A program made the position numbers and the translations under genes. Source: JALHNI01 sp965229305 (lineage in GTDB: Bacteria; Acidobacteriota; Terriglobia; Bryobacterales; Bryobacteraceae). Taken from it: a stretch of 64,000 nt of DNA. The DNA lies in NCBI GenBank assembly GCA_965229305.1, contig CBDDIZ010000040.1, positions 1 through 64,000 of the forward strand, written 5' to 3'. Shown here piece by piece: positions 44,940 through 53,175 of this stretch. Each line of letters opens with the position of its first letter. Within the stretch, counting starts at the first letter, position 1. The notes beneath the pieces were generated by a model. That model had not been told where the DNA came from. It did not search any database and worked only from the letters and a program-made list of their open reading frames with translations.

Positions 44940-45455
44940 TTACTCGTAGAAGGTGATGACGTTGTCGCCTTGGCGCATTTCGCGGACTCGTTGGAGGTCG
45001 CCGGAGACTTCGGGGAGGGTGAGGCGGATGGAGTGCTGGACGAGGAGGAGGCGGCAGTCGGAGATGGCTTCCATGGCGAGCGGGTATTCGGTGTCTCGGT
45101 CGTAAGGGGGGTCGAGGAAGACGATGTCGGCGAGATGGTGGCGGAGGGCTTTGCTGGCGGCGCTGTTGACGATGCGGGCGCGGCTGGTGAGGTCGAGGGC
45201 GGCGAGGTTGGCTTTGAGGGCTTCGAGGGCGAGGGGGTGGCGCTCGACGAAGATGCAGTGGGAGGCGCCGCGGGAGAGGGCTTCGATGCCGACGGCGCCG
45301 GAGCCGGCGTAGGCGTCGAGGAAGGTGGCGCCAGCGAGGCGGGGCTGGATGGCGGAGAAGAGGGATTCTTTGAGACGGTCCGGGGTGGGGCGGGTCTGGT
45401 CGCCGGCGGGGGCGAGGAGGCGGCGGGAGCGGAATTCTCCGGCAATGACGCGCAT
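44940..45455 (-). CDS. rsmD: 16S rRNA (guanine-966-N2) methyltransferase RsmD
   Basis: A 171-residue protein, normal for RsmD. It begins MRVIAGEFRSRRLLAPAGDQ, typical of the family. Motifs: TRPTPDRLKESLFSAI, FLDAYAGSGAVGIEALSRGA (SAM-binding motif I, about 50-69) and the catalytic IVFLDPPYD. It methylates the N2 of G966 in 16S rRNA during 30S assembly. It is followed upstream by recG, an arrangement common in many bacteria. Confidence 0.93.
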   Translation of the reverse strand: MRVIAGEFRSRRLLAPAGDQTRPTPDRLKESLFSAIQPRLAGATFLDAYAGSGAVGIEALSRGASHCIFVERHPLALEALKANLAALDLTSRARIVNSAASKALRHHLADIVFLDPPYDRDTEYPLAMEAISDCRLLLVQHSIRLTLPEVSGDLQRVREMRQGDNVITFYE

Positions 45456-45529
45456 GGTTTCTACGCTAGCGTGTTTGGGTGGGTGGGGGCAGCCCTTGGG
45501 CTTCGGGCGAGGGGGATGGCGTCATGCGT

Positions 45530-45550
45530 ACCCCGCGGCTACCGCCGCGG
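45530..45550. repeat. Dispersed GC-rich palindromic repeat, copy 2
   Basis: ACCCCGCGGCTACCGCCGCG matches 23626-23647 with one difference and has better dyad symmetry here (CCGCGG on both sides of CTACCG). It lies in the 125-base gap between recG and rsmD. Confidence 0.45.
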
Positions 45551-45580
45551 ACTGGTTGGCTTGGGTCAGGAGGCGGTGGG

Positions 45581-47677
45581 TTAGCCGACGGTGATGAGGC
45601 CGTAGCGGCGCTGCCAGTTGTCGCGGAGGTAGGCGAGGGCGCGGCGGTGCTCCTCTTCGGAGGGCGGGTGGTCGAGGAAGTCGATGGCCTCGTGGCGGGC
45701 GACTTCGAGGAGATCCTGGTCGCGGATGACGTTGCCGAAGCGGAGTTCGGGCATACCGCTTTGCTTGGTGCCGAAGAACTCGCCCGGGCCGCGGAGCTTG
45801 AGGTCGACTTCGGCGATGTGGAAGCCGTCGTTCGAAGAGACCATGGTGCGGATGCGCTCGCGGCCGATGTCGTTGAGCTTGGAGGTGACCAGGATGCAGT
45901 GGCTGTGGTTGCCGCCACGGCCGACGCGGCCGCGCAACTGGTGCAACTGGGCGAGGCCGAAGCGTTCGGCTTGCTCGATGACCATAACGGTGGCGTTGGG
46001 GACGTCGACGCCGACTTCGATGACGGTGGTGGAGACCAGGATGTTGGTTTCGCCGCGCTTGAAGGACTCCATCACTTCCTGCTTGTCGGCGGGGGGCAAT
46101 TTGCCGTGGAGGAGGCCGACTTTGAGCTGGGGGAAGACGATTTTCGCGAGATGCTCGTGCATCTTCTCGGCGGCCTTCATGGCGGCCGTTTCGGACTCTT
46201 CGATGACGGGGTAGACGACGTAGGCCTGGCGGCCGGCCTGGATTTCCTGGAGGACGAAGCTCCAGACCATTTCGATGGCGTCCTCTTTGACGTGACGGGT
46301 TTGGATGGGCTGACGGCCGGGCGGGAGCTCATCGATGACAGAGGTGTCGAGGTCGCCGTAGAGGGTGAGGGCGAGCGTGCGGGGGATGGGCGTGGCGGTC
46401 ATGACGAGGACGTCCGGGTAGACGCCTTTCTTCATGAGCTTGAGGCGCTGCATGACGCCGAAGCGGTGTTGTTCGTCGATGATGGCGAGGCCGAGGTTCT
46501 GGAAGTCGACGTCCTCTTCCATCAGGGCGTGGGTGCCGACGGCGATGTGGACGAGGCCCATGGCGAGCATCTCTTTGATCTTCTTTTTCTCGCGGGCGGT
46601 CATGGAGCCGGTGAGGGGGGCGACAACGTAGCCTAAGGGGTCCAGAAGGCGCTTGAGGTAGAAATAATGCTGCGTGGCGAGGATTTCGGTGGGGGCGACG
46701 AGACAGACCTGGTAGCCGTTTTCGACGGCGATGATGGCGGCTTCGGTAGCGACGAGGGTTTTGCCGGAGCCGACGTCACCTTGCAGGAGGCGGGACATCG
46801 GGTAGGGTGAGGCCATGTCGGCGGCGATCTCGCCGAGGACGCGCTTCTGGGCGCCGGTGGGGCGGAAGGGGAGCATCTGTTTGATGCGTTCGCGGACCTG
46901 GTCGTTGAGGGCGAAGGCGATGCCGTTCGCTTTGCGGGCGTTGCGTTTTTTGAGCTGGAGGCCACACTCGAGCCAGAAGAATTCTTCGAAGATGAGGCGG
47001 TAGTGGGCGGGGGAGCGGGCGGCGTTGAGGAGGCGGAGGTCGGTGTCGGGGTCGGGGAAGTGGAGCTGGCGGATGCTGGTCCAATGGTCGGGGAGCTTGA
47101 GCTTGGCACGGATCTGGGCGGGGAGGGGGTCGGTGGTGGGGGCAAGTTGATCGAGGACGTTGCGCATGATGCGCCGGAAGAGGCGGGCGTTGACCTTGCC
47201 GGCGGCTTCGTAGATGGGGACGATGCGGCCGGTGTGGAGGGCGTTGTCCTCGTCATCGTCGGAGTACATGACTTCGTAGTCCGGATGCATGATGGAGAGC
47301 TGTCCGGAGTAGGTGTCGAATTCGATTTTGCCGAAGAGGGCGACGCGGCGGCCGGGGGTGAGGATCTCGTTGAGGTAGCCGCCCTTGAACCATTTGCCGA
47401 CGAGGCGGCCTTGGGAGCCGTCGATGAAGGTGGCTTCGAAGAGGGCGAGGTCGCGGCGCTTGAGACCGACCATGCGCGTGGAACGGACCTCGGCGAGGAC
47501 GGTGGCCATCTCACCGGGGGCGAGTTGGGCGATCGTCTTGAGGTTGGAGCGGTCTTCGTAGCGAAAAGGCGCGTAGGTGAGCAGGTCTTCCACTACGCGC
47601 AAGCCCTTGTTTTCGAGCTGCTCGGCGCGGGCCGGCCCCACGCCCTTCACATACATGAGGGTCGTTGTGAGGTCCAC
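45581..47677 (-). CDS. recG: ATP-dependent DNA helicase RecG
   Basis: A 698-residue protein of normal length. In order: an N-terminal wedge/OB region (KGVGPARAEQLENKGLRVVE, about 10-29), then the helicase core with RPTGAQKRVLGEIAADM (Q motif), Walker A LLQGDVGSGKTLVA, Walker B-type LAIIDEQHRFGV, motif III VMTATPIPRTLALTLYG and motif VI QLHQLRGRVGRGG. RecG reverses stalled replication forks and migrates Holliday junctions. It is the upstream gene of the recG-rsmD region, both on the minus strand, 125 bases apart. Confidence 0.95.
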   Translation of the reverse strand: MDLTTTLMYVKGVGPARAEQLENKGLRVVEDLLTYAPFRYEDRSNLKTIAQLAPGEMATVLAEVRSTRMVGLKRRDLALFEATFIDGSQGRLVGKWFKGGYLNEILTPGRRVALFGKIEFDTYSGQLSIMHPDYEVMYSDDDEDNALHTGRIVPIYEAAGKVNARLFRRIMRNVLDQLAPTTDPLPAQIRAKLKLPDHWTSIRQLHFPDPDTDLRLLNAARSPAHYRLIFEEFFWLECGLQLKKRNARKANGIAFALNDQVRERIKQMLPFRPTGAQKRVLGEIAADMASPYPMSRLLQGDVGSGKTLVATEAAIIAVENGYQVCLVAPTEILATQHYFYLKRLLDPLGYVVAPLTGSMTAREKKKIKEMLAMGLVHIAVGTHALMEEDVDFQNLGLAIIDEQHRFGVMQRLKLMKKGVYPDVLVMTATPIPRTLALTLYGDLDTSVIDELPPGRQPIQTRHVKEDAIEMVWSFVLQEIQAGRQAYVVYPVIEESETAAMKAAEKMHEHLAKIVFPQLKVGLLHGKLPPADKQEVMESFKRGETNILVSTTVIEVGVDVPNATVMVIEQAERFGLAQLHQLRGRVGRGGNHSHCILVTSKLNDIGRERIRTMVSSNDGFHIAEVDLKLRGPGEFFGTKQSGMPELRFGNVIRDQDLLEVARHEAIDFLDHPPSEEEHRRALAYLRDNWQRRYGLITVG

Positions 47678-47694
47678 CTACAAGTCATCGTACA

Positions 47695-48645
47695 ATGCGG
47701 CTGATGCCCCGTACTCTGTTTGCTTTCGCGTTTTCTGTGATTGGATTGTGTGCCGCCGATATCCGGATTGGGATTATTGGGACGGACACTTCGCATGTGG
47801 GGGCGTTCACGTCGATTCTGAACGACCCGAAACACCCGAACCACATTGTGGGGGCGCGCGTCGTGGCGGCCTACAAGGGCGGCAGCAAGGATCTGAAGGA
47901 GAGCTACGAGCGCGTCGACAAATACGCCGAGGAAGTGAAGACGAAGTACGGCGTGGAGATCGTGCCGGACATCGCGACGTTGTTGACGAAGGTGGACGCG
48001 GTGCTGATCGAGGCGGTGGACGGACGGCCGCATCTGGCGCTGGCGAAGCCGGTGATCGAGGCGGGGAAGCCGTTGTTCATCGACAAGCCACTGGCTTCGA
48101 CGCTGGCCGATGCGCGCGAGATCGCGAAGCTGGCGCAGGCGAAGGGCGTGAAGTGGTTCAGTTCGTCGTCGCTGCGGTATGCGGATTTCGTGATCGAGCT
48201 GAAGAAGAAGGGCGACATCAAGGGCGCGCTGGCGTGGGGGCCGGGTCCGCTGGAGGCGCATCATCAGCTGGATTTGAGCTGGTACGGCATTCACGCGGTG
48301 GAGATCCTGTATACGCTGATGGGCAAGGGCTGCGTGGAAGTTTCGCGGACCTTCTCGGATAACGCCGAGGTGATCACCGGCAAGTGGCAGGACGGCCGGG
48401 TAGGCACGGTGCGGACGCTGAAGCCGTACGGCGACTTCGGCGCGGTGGCGTTTTACGAGAAGGGTTTGGCGCAATCGCCGGAGAAGGCGAAGTTCAGCTA
48501 TGTGCCGTTGGTGCAGCAGATTGTGACGTTTTTCCAGACCGGCCAGGTGCCGGTGGACAACTCGGAGACGCTGGAGATGTTCGCGTTTATGGATGCGGCG
48601 CAGCGCTCGCGGGCGGCCGGCGGCAAGCCGATGAATTTGCGGTAA
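47695..48645 (+). CDS. Gfo/Idh/MocA-like oxidoreductase with export signal
   Basis: A 316-residue protein from ATG 47695, with a second possible start at 47704. It opens with an apparent signal peptide (MPRTLFAFAFSVIGLCAADI), then the Rossmann strand IRIGIIGTDTSHVGAF. The family signature is EAGKPLFIDKPLASTLADA, with DKP in place of EKP. The NAD(P)-binding glycine loop is altered (GTDTSHV rather than GxGxxG), so cofactor use is uncertain. A secreted form of this family is unusual but occurs repeatedly in Acidobacteriota. Confidence 0.82.
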   Translation: MRLMPRTLFAFAFSVIGLCAADIRIGIIGTDTSHVGAFTSILNDPKHPNHIVGARVVAAYKGGSKDLKESYERVDKYAEEVKTKYGVEIVPDIATLLTKVDAVLIEAVDGRPHLALAKPVIEAGKPLFIDKPLASTLADAREIAKLAQAKGVKWFSSSSLRYADFVIELKKKGDIKGALAWGPGPLEAHHQLDLSWYGIHAVEILYTLMGKGCVEVSRTFSDNAEVITGKWQDGRVGTVRTLKPYGDFGAVAFYEKGLAQSPEKAKFSYVPLVQQIVTFFQTGQVPVDNSETLEMFAFMDAAQRSRAAGGKPMNLR

Positions 48646-48716
48646 CCTAGCCGTTTGCATTCCCGCAACACTTTTTGTACAAGGGTGTTGGAACTCATTT
48701 TTAGGAGCAATTATCG

Positions 48717-48950
48717 ATGTTGTGTCCCAAGTGCAATAGCGCGCTCGACTTTGAGGAAGATGAAGTCGATATCGGTGACGAATTCACCTGTGAGGAGTGC
48801 GGCGCGAACATCGCCGTGACGGATACGGATCCTCTGGAACTCGAATTGGCTGATAGCGATGACGATGAAGAGGACGAGGACGACTTCGACGAACTCGACT
48901 CGGACGATGAGGACGAGGAAGAAGACGAGGACGAGGAAGAAGAGTGGTAA
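48717..48950 (+). CDS. Small zinc-ribbon protein with a highly acidic tail
   Basis: A 77-residue protein. Residues 1-40 form a zinc ribbon (MLCPKCNSALDFEEDEVDIG, then CEECGANIAV). The C-terminal 37 residues are almost all Asp and Glu. Such acidic-tailed ribbons are known as small RNA-polymerase- or ribosome-associated proteins in some lineages, but I cannot assign a specific family. A clear AGGAG lies ahead of the ATG. Its stop overlaps the GTG start of the next gene. Confidence 0.75.
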   Translation: MLCPKCNSALDFEEDEVDIGDEFTCEECGANIAVTDTDPLELELADSDDDEEDEDDFDELDSDDEDEEEDEDEEEEW

Positions 48951-49297
48951 GTTGCCGCTGGCGCTGGGCGTTGGTTTGGGTGGCCGCGAGCGGTCTGGCC
49001 CAGGCGGAAGACGCTTACGCGCTGATTGCGGGAACGGTATTCCGGCCGAATGGCACCGCGCTGCCTTCGGCCGAAGTGGTTCTGACCGCCGAGCCGGAGG
49101 GCTCGGTGGGGAAGAAACCGAAGCCGCAACGGCAAACGTCTAATTTTCGAGGAGAATTTACGTTTCGGGTAGCGGCAAAACCCATGCGTTATACTTTGAG
49201 TGTCCGGCAGACCGGCTTCAAGCCACTCACCAAGACTGTGCAAGTGGCTGGCGATGAGCGCCAAGATGTATCGCTGATGCTCGAAACGGCGCAATAA
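48944..49297 (+). CDS. Carboxypeptidase-regulatory-like domain protein, exported
   Basis: A 117-residue protein starting at a GTG that overlaps the upstream stop. Signal peptide about residues 1-22 (WALVWVAASGLAQAED). The mature part is a single beta-sandwich of the carboxypeptidase regulatory-like type: IAGTVFRPNGTALPSAEVVL, then FRVAAKPMRYTLSVRQTGFK. It lies in a run of exported genes of similar fold and redox function. Specific role unknown. Confidence 0.75.
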   Translation: MVSCRWRWALVWVAASGLAQAEDAYALIAGTVFRPNGTALPSAEVVLTAEPEGSVGKKPKPQRQTSNFRGEFTFRVAAKPMRYTLSVRQTGFKPLTKTVQVAGDERQDVSLMLETAQ

Positions 49298-49301
49298 ACC
49301 C

Positions 49302-49706
49302 ATGAAAAAGTATCTGTTCACCATCGTGACCTTCCTGGCGGCGATGGGGCTGGCAGCGGGCCAGGCGAAGTACAACGAAAACAAGCCGCCGCCGTTTTTC
49401 AAGGGCGATAAGAAGAAAGACGACGGCAGCGTCCGCGGCTTGCAGGGGACGGTGAAGACGTCCGAAGATGCGCCGATCGAAGGCGCGGTGGTGAAGCTGA
49501 AGAACGTGAAGACCTTGCAGGTGCGATCGTTCATCACGAAGACGGACGGCACTTACACGTTCGGTGGCCTCTCGACGAATGCCGATTATGAGATCTGGGC
49601 CGATCATCAGGGCAAGTCGAGCGAAACACGCACGCTCAGCGTCTTTGACTCCCGCAAAGTCGCGATTATCAATCTGAAGGTTGACCAAAAGAAAAGCGAA
49701 AAATAG
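49302..49706 (+). CDS. Carboxypeptidase-regulatory-like domain protein, exported
   Basis: A 134-residue protein with signal peptide (MKKYLFTIVTFLAAMGLAAG). A Lys-rich linker is followed by one carboxypeptidase regulatory-like domain (LQGTVKTSEDAPIEGAVVKL, then SFITKTDGTYTFGGLSTNAD). It starts 4 bases after its neighbour's stop and precedes the peroxiredoxin-like gene by 11 bases, so the four genes 48.94-50.76 kb form one transcription unit. Confidence 0.8.
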   Translation: MKKYLFTIVTFLAAMGLAAGQAKYNENKPPPFFKGDKKKDDGSVRGLQGTVKTSEDAPIEGAVVKLKNVKTLQVRSFITKTDGTYTFGGLSTNADYEIWADHQGKSSETRTLSVFDSRKVAIINLKVDQKKSEK

Positions 49707-49717
49707 GGGGATCAGCA

Positions 49718-50290
49718 ATGATCAAGCGCTTGGCGATTGTCGCGCTGGCGACGATTAGCGTTTTTGCCCAAGAGTTCAAAGTCGGCGCCAAAGTGGCCGA
49801 TTTCAGCGTCAACGATCCCGTGGGACGGCCGGTGAAGTTTTCGGCGTTGCGCGGCGAGGTGACGGTGGTGATGTTCGTGTCGGTGCAGTGCCCGATCTCG
49901 AACGACTACAACGAGCGGATGATCGCGCTCTATAACGACTATTCGGCGAAGGGCGTGAAGTTCATTTTCCTGAACGCGAATCATACGGAGAGCCCGGCGC
50001 AGATCATGGATCATGCCAAGCAAGTGGGTTTTCCTTTCCCGGTGTATCGCGACCCGGGCAATGCCGTGGCGGACAAGTTCGGTGCGCAGGTGACGCCGGA
50101 AGCTTACGTGATCGATAAGACGAATACGGTGCTGTATCACGGGGCGATCGACGACGCGCGGAATCCGGTGCGGGTGACGGCGAAGGGTCTGCGGAACGCG
50201 CTGGACGCGGTGCAGGCGGGCAAGCCAGTGACGACGACCGAGACGCGCGCCTTTGGCTGCACAATCAAGCGAGTACGCAAGAGTTCATGA
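49718..50290 (+). CDS. Thioredoxin-fold (redoxin/AhpC-like) exported protein
   Basis: A 190-residue protein with a leader (MIKRLAIVALATISVFAQEF). The thioredoxin-fold core begins KVADFSVNDPVGRPVKFSAL and has the reactive-site segment VSVQCPISNDYNERM, where one cysteine (C in QCPIS) stands in the peroxidatic/redox position. The following strand (KFIFLNANHTESPAQI) and VTPEAYVIDKTNTVLYHGAI, with the cis-Pro loop, are typical. A C-terminal Cys (AFGCTIKR) may be the resolving residue. Probably a periplasmic thiol peroxidase or redox carrier. The ATG of the next gene overlaps the stop. Confidence 0.85.
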   Translation: MIKRLAIVALATISVFAQEFKVGAKVADFSVNDPVGRPVKFSALRGEVTVVMFVSVQCPISNDYNERMIALYNDYSAKGVKFIFLNANHTESPAQIMDHAKQVGFPFPVYRDPGNAVADKFGAQVTPEAYVIDKTNTVLYHGAIDDARNPVRVTAKGLRNALDAVQAGKPVTTTETRAFGCTIKRVRKSS

Positions 50291-50760
50291 CGAGACGCAC
50301 GCTGCTTGCTGCCGCTTTGCCGGCGGCGGCTTATCAGAAAGATAAATTGATTCCGGTGGACGAGGCCGGGTACGCGAAGCTGGTGGCGGACCAGAAGGGC
50401 AAGGTCCTGCTGGTGAACTTCTGGGCGACGTGGTGTCAGCCTTGCCGGAAGGAGATGCCGGCGCTCGCGAAGATGGCGGCGAAGCTGCAGGCGAAGGGTT
50501 TCGTCCTGGCGACGGTGTCGGCGGATGAGCCCGAGGACAGCGACACGGCGCTGGCGTTTGTGCGGCAGGCGGGCGTGAAGGGTCCTTCGTATTTGAAGCG
50601 CGTGAAGAACGACGATAAGTTCATCGCGTCGCTCGATCCGAAGTGGAGCGGGGCGCTACCGGCGCTGGCGATGTATGACCGCACGGGCAAGAAGGTCCGC
50701 GTGGTGATCGGTGAGGCGGACCTGGCGAAGGTGGAAGCCGAACTGACGAAGCTGCTTTAA
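50287..50760 (+). CDS. TlpA/ResA-like thiol-disulfide oxidoreductase
   Basis: A 157-residue protein with an N-terminal leader-like stretch (MTRRTLLAAALPAAAYQKDK; twin Arg present). The redox motif WATWCQPCRKEMPAL is intact (CxxC). The fold continues with FVLATVSADEPEDSDTALAF and a cis-Pro loop (GALPALAMYDRTGKKV). These proteins reduce disulfides in exported proteins, for example during cytochrome c maturation. It overlaps the redoxin gene upstream, suggesting a paired electron relay. Confidence 0.88.
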   Translation: MTRRTLLAAALPAAAYQKDKLIPVDEAGYAKLVADQKGKVLLVNFWATWCQPCRKEMPALAKMAAKLQAKGFVLATVSADEPEDSDTALAFVRQAGVKGPSYLKRVKNDDKFIASLDPKWSGALPALAMYDRTGKKVRVVIGEADLAKVEAELTKLL

Positions 50761-51701
50761 GCGCGGAAGTACGGTTTCAGCGTTTCCATAATCAAATCGA
50801 GTTCCTGCAGGTCCATGGCATCCATGGAGAACTGGCGCGTGTTGCGCATGGTGATCGTTTTAAAGATGCCACGGCGGCGGAGCATTTCCTTCTGAATGAC
50901 GTAGCCCGTGCGGCGTTCCAGCGTGGCTGAGGGCAGGAACTTCAGGAAGAGGTCGCGTGACTCGCGCTTCTTGCCCTGATGGAAGAGATCCCAGATGGCG
51001 GCCTGGATGTCGGCGAGACCAGCGCCGGCCATGGTGCCGCCGGAGCCGCGTTCCATTTCGTTATAGAGATAGACGGCACCGCCGCCGGTGGAGGCGATGA
51101 CGGGGCGCTTGCGCTCTTTGACGACGCGGGTGACGTCGTGAGGGACGTCCGAGTTTTCGAGCTTGAGGATCTTGAGGGTGGGGATGATGTCGGCCAGGTG
51201 GAGCAGGAGGTCCGTGGACATGCCGCCGTTGGTGACCTGGATGCACATGGGGAGCTTGGAGACGCTGGCGATGGACGTGAAGTAATCGGTGAGGAGCTGA
51301 CGGTCAGTGAAGCCGCTGGTGGGTCCGAGGGCGTGGAGGGCGTCGGCGCCGATTTGCTCGGCGTAGCGGGCGTACTCCATCGCTTCAAACTTGTTGGCGC
51401 CGTGCACACCGATTAAGACGGGGAGGCGTCCTTTGGCTTCGGCGACGACGGACTTCGAATACTTCATGCGCTCTTCGCGGGTGAGCGAGACGGTTTCGCC
51501 AGCGCCGGCAGGCCAGACGAGGCCGTGCACGCCACCGCGGACGAGGAAGTCGGTCTCCTTGCGGAGGGAGTCTTCATCGATGGCGAGCGATTCGAGGAAA
51601 GGCGTCTGCATGATGACGAAGATGCCTTCCCAGGACTTTTCTTTGGGGGCGGCGAAGGCCGGGGCAGCGGCGAGGCTGGAGAGGAAAAAACGACGGTCCA
51701 T
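50757..51701 (-). CDS. Dihydrodipicolinate synthase-family aldolase with Tat-type leader
   Basis: A 314-residue protein. The leader MDRRFFLSSLAAAPAFAAPK has a twin arginine. The TIM-barrel family pattern follows: VHGLVWPAGAGETVSLTREE, LPVLIGVHGANKFEAMEYAR, and the probable Schiff-base lysine in LKILKLENSDVPHD (about residue 183). DHDPS-family enzymes form or cleave pyruvate or 2-oxoacid carbon bonds. Export suggests a sugar-acid catabolic role rather than lysine synthesis. It converges on tlpA, overlapping by 4 bases. Confidence 0.85.
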   Translation of the reverse strand: MDRRFFLSSLAAAPAFAAPKEKSWEGIFVIMQTPFLESLAIDEDSLRKETDFLVRGGVHGLVWPAGAGETVSLTREERMKYSKSVVAEAKGRLPVLIGVHGANKFEAMEYARYAEQIGADALHALGPTSGFTDRQLLTDYFTSIASVSKLPMCIQVTNGGMSTDLLLHLADIIPTLKILKLENSDVPHDVTRVVKERKRPVIASTGGGAVYLYNEMERGSGGTMAGAGLADIQAAIWDLFHQGKKRESRDLFLKFLPSATLERRTGYVIQKEMLRRRGIFKTITMRNTRQFSMDAMDLQELDLIMETLKPYFRA

Positions 51702-51747
51702 GGGAGTGTTCAGGCAGTATATCGCAGAAGAAGTCCTAGGAAACTAG

Positions 51748-51775
51748 TTGACAGCGCGGGGCGCGGGGGTATAGT
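51748..51775 (+). promoter_or_regulatory. Promoter and probable BlaI operator of the BlaI-M56 operon
   Basis: TTGACA (51748-51753) and TATAGT (51770-51775) are 16 bases apart, 19 bases ahead of the blaI-like start. Dyads sharing a CTAG core flank it: CTAGGAAACTAG at 51736-51747 and TCTCCTAGAGA at 51775-51785. They are well placed for BlaI-type repression. Confidence 0.65.
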
Positions 51776-51793
51776 CTCCTAGAGAAATCGGAC

Positions 51794-52189
51794 ATGAGTC
51801 GCAAACCACACCCGACGTTGACGCCTGCTGAGCTAGAACTGATGAGGATCCTGTGGGAACTGGGTCCGGCGACGGTGCAGATGGTGGTGGACCAACTGCC
51901 GAAGGAACGGCCGTTGGCGTATACGACGGTGCAGTCGGTGCTGAACACGCTGCATCGGAAGGGCAAGGTGAAGCGGAAGCTGGAGAACCGGGCATATTGG
52001 TATGCGCCCGCGGTTTCGAAGGCGCGCGCGGCGGCCGCGGCGATTCAGGATCTGGTGAGTGGGTTGTTTGGCGGGTCGCCGGAGTTGCTGGTGCTGAGTC
52101 TGCTGGAGACGAATCAACTGACGCCGAAGAAGCTGCGGGAGCTCGAGCAGATCGTGGCGACCGCGGAAGGAAAGCGGGACAAGAAATGA
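51794..52189 (+). CDS. BlaI/MecI/CopY-family transcriptional repressor
   Basis: A 131-residue protein. The winged helix is clear: LTPAELELMRILWELGPATV, then RPLAYTTVQSVLNTLHRKGK. The C-terminal dimerisation helix (LVSGLFGGSPELLVLSLLET) is present. BlaI-type repressors are released when a membrane metalloprotease (BlaR1/M56) senses its signal. The ATGA overlap with the following M56 gene makes this a classic repressor-sensor pair. A promoter with dyad operators lies directly upstream. Confidence 0.92.
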   Translation: MSRKPHPTLTPAELELMRILWELGPATVQMVVDQLPKERPLAYTTVQSVLNTLHRKGKVKRKLENRAYWYAPAVSKARAAAAAIQDLVSGLFGGSPELLVLSLLETNQLTPKKLRELEQIVATAEGKRDKK

Positions 52190-53172
52190 GCGCCGGCGAG
52201 ACGTTGCTGTTGGCGTATCTGATGAACGCGGCGTGGCAGTTTCCGCTGCTCGCTGGTATGGCGGCACTGCTGTTGCGAGTGTTGCGGGAGCCGACGCCGC
52301 GCCTCGAGTTTGCCGTGTGGGGAGTAACGGCGGCGGTGGGATCGCTGGTGCCGTTGGCGGTGGTGGCGGGGTTAGCGGGGCCGGGCGAGATGCGGACCGA
52401 TCCGCCGTCGGCGATGATGCAGGTGCCGGGGTGGGCGTGGCGGGTGCTACTCGGGACGGCTGGTTCAATGGCCTTGGTACGACTGGCGGCGCTGGTGCGA
52501 GCGGGCGTCGCGGCTTGGAAATTACGGCGGCGATCGCGACCTTTGGGGGTTGAGGAGGGCGTGGAGATTCGGGAGATGCCGGTGGAGTGGGAATCGGCTG
52601 GCCCGCTCCTGGTGGGTGTGTGGCGACCGGCAATTCTGGTGCCGCGATTCTTAATGAAGCCGGAGCACGAGCCGTTGTGGAGGATGGCGCTGGCGCACGA
52701 GTTGGCGCACGTGGCGCGACGGGATCTGGCGGTGATGGTGCTGACGGAAGCTTTGCTGTTGCCTTTGGCCTTTCATCCGCTCTCGCGATGGCTGCGGGAG
52801 AAACTGGAAGCGGCGCGGGAGTTGGCTTGCGATGCGCAGGCATCAGGAGATGCGATCGGCTACGCGCGGTGTCTGCTGGAGATTGCGAAGCTGGCGGTTC
52901 AGCCATCCACGCTGGTGGCGGCGCTGGGGGTGGGTGGGGGGCAGATTCTGGAACGGCGGATCCGGGCGTTGGCGGAGCCGCCGACGCGAATGCTATCACG
53001 CGGCGAGCGCCTGGCAGCGGCGCTGCTGTTACTGGTGTTGGCAGCGGTGTTGAGCGATGTGGCGCGATCGACGTTTGTGCGGCTTTCGAGTGTGCCGGCA
53101 CCAGCAATGAAAGGGGCGAAGCGCTATCCTCCGCCGCCACCGGCGCCGCCGGAGCCGAAGGGCAAACGGTAG
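52186..53172 (+). CDS. M56 (BlaR1-like) membrane metalloprotease sensor
   Basis: Starting at ATG 52186 (MSAGETLLLAYLMNAAWQFP), 328 residues. Three to four membrane helices precede the zinc protease domain, with MALAHELAHVARRDLAVMVL (HExxH; about residues 168-187) and the downstream glutamate in REKLEAARELACDAQA. The protein ends with a helix and a short Pro-rich tail, without the penicillin-binding sensor of BlaR1. The signal is therefore probably sensed by another protein, perhaps the product of the next gene. Activation should lead to BlaI cleavage. Confidence 0.9.
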   Translation: MSAGETLLLAYLMNAAWQFPLLAGMAALLLRVLREPTPRLEFAVWGVTAAVGSLVPLAVVAGLAGPGEMRTDPPSAMMQVPGWAWRVLLGTAGSMALVRLAALVRAGVAAWKLRRRSRPLGVEEGVEIREMPVEWESAGPLLVGVWRPAILVPRFLMKPEHEPLWRMALAHELAHVARRDLAVMVLTEALLLPLAFHPLSRWLREKLEAARELACDAQASGDAIGYARCLLEIAKLAVQPSTLVAALGVGGGQILERRIRALAEPPTRMLSRGERLAAALLLLVLAAVLSDVARSTFVRLSSVPAPAMKGAKRYPPPPPAPPEPKGKR

Positions 53173-53175
53173 GCG

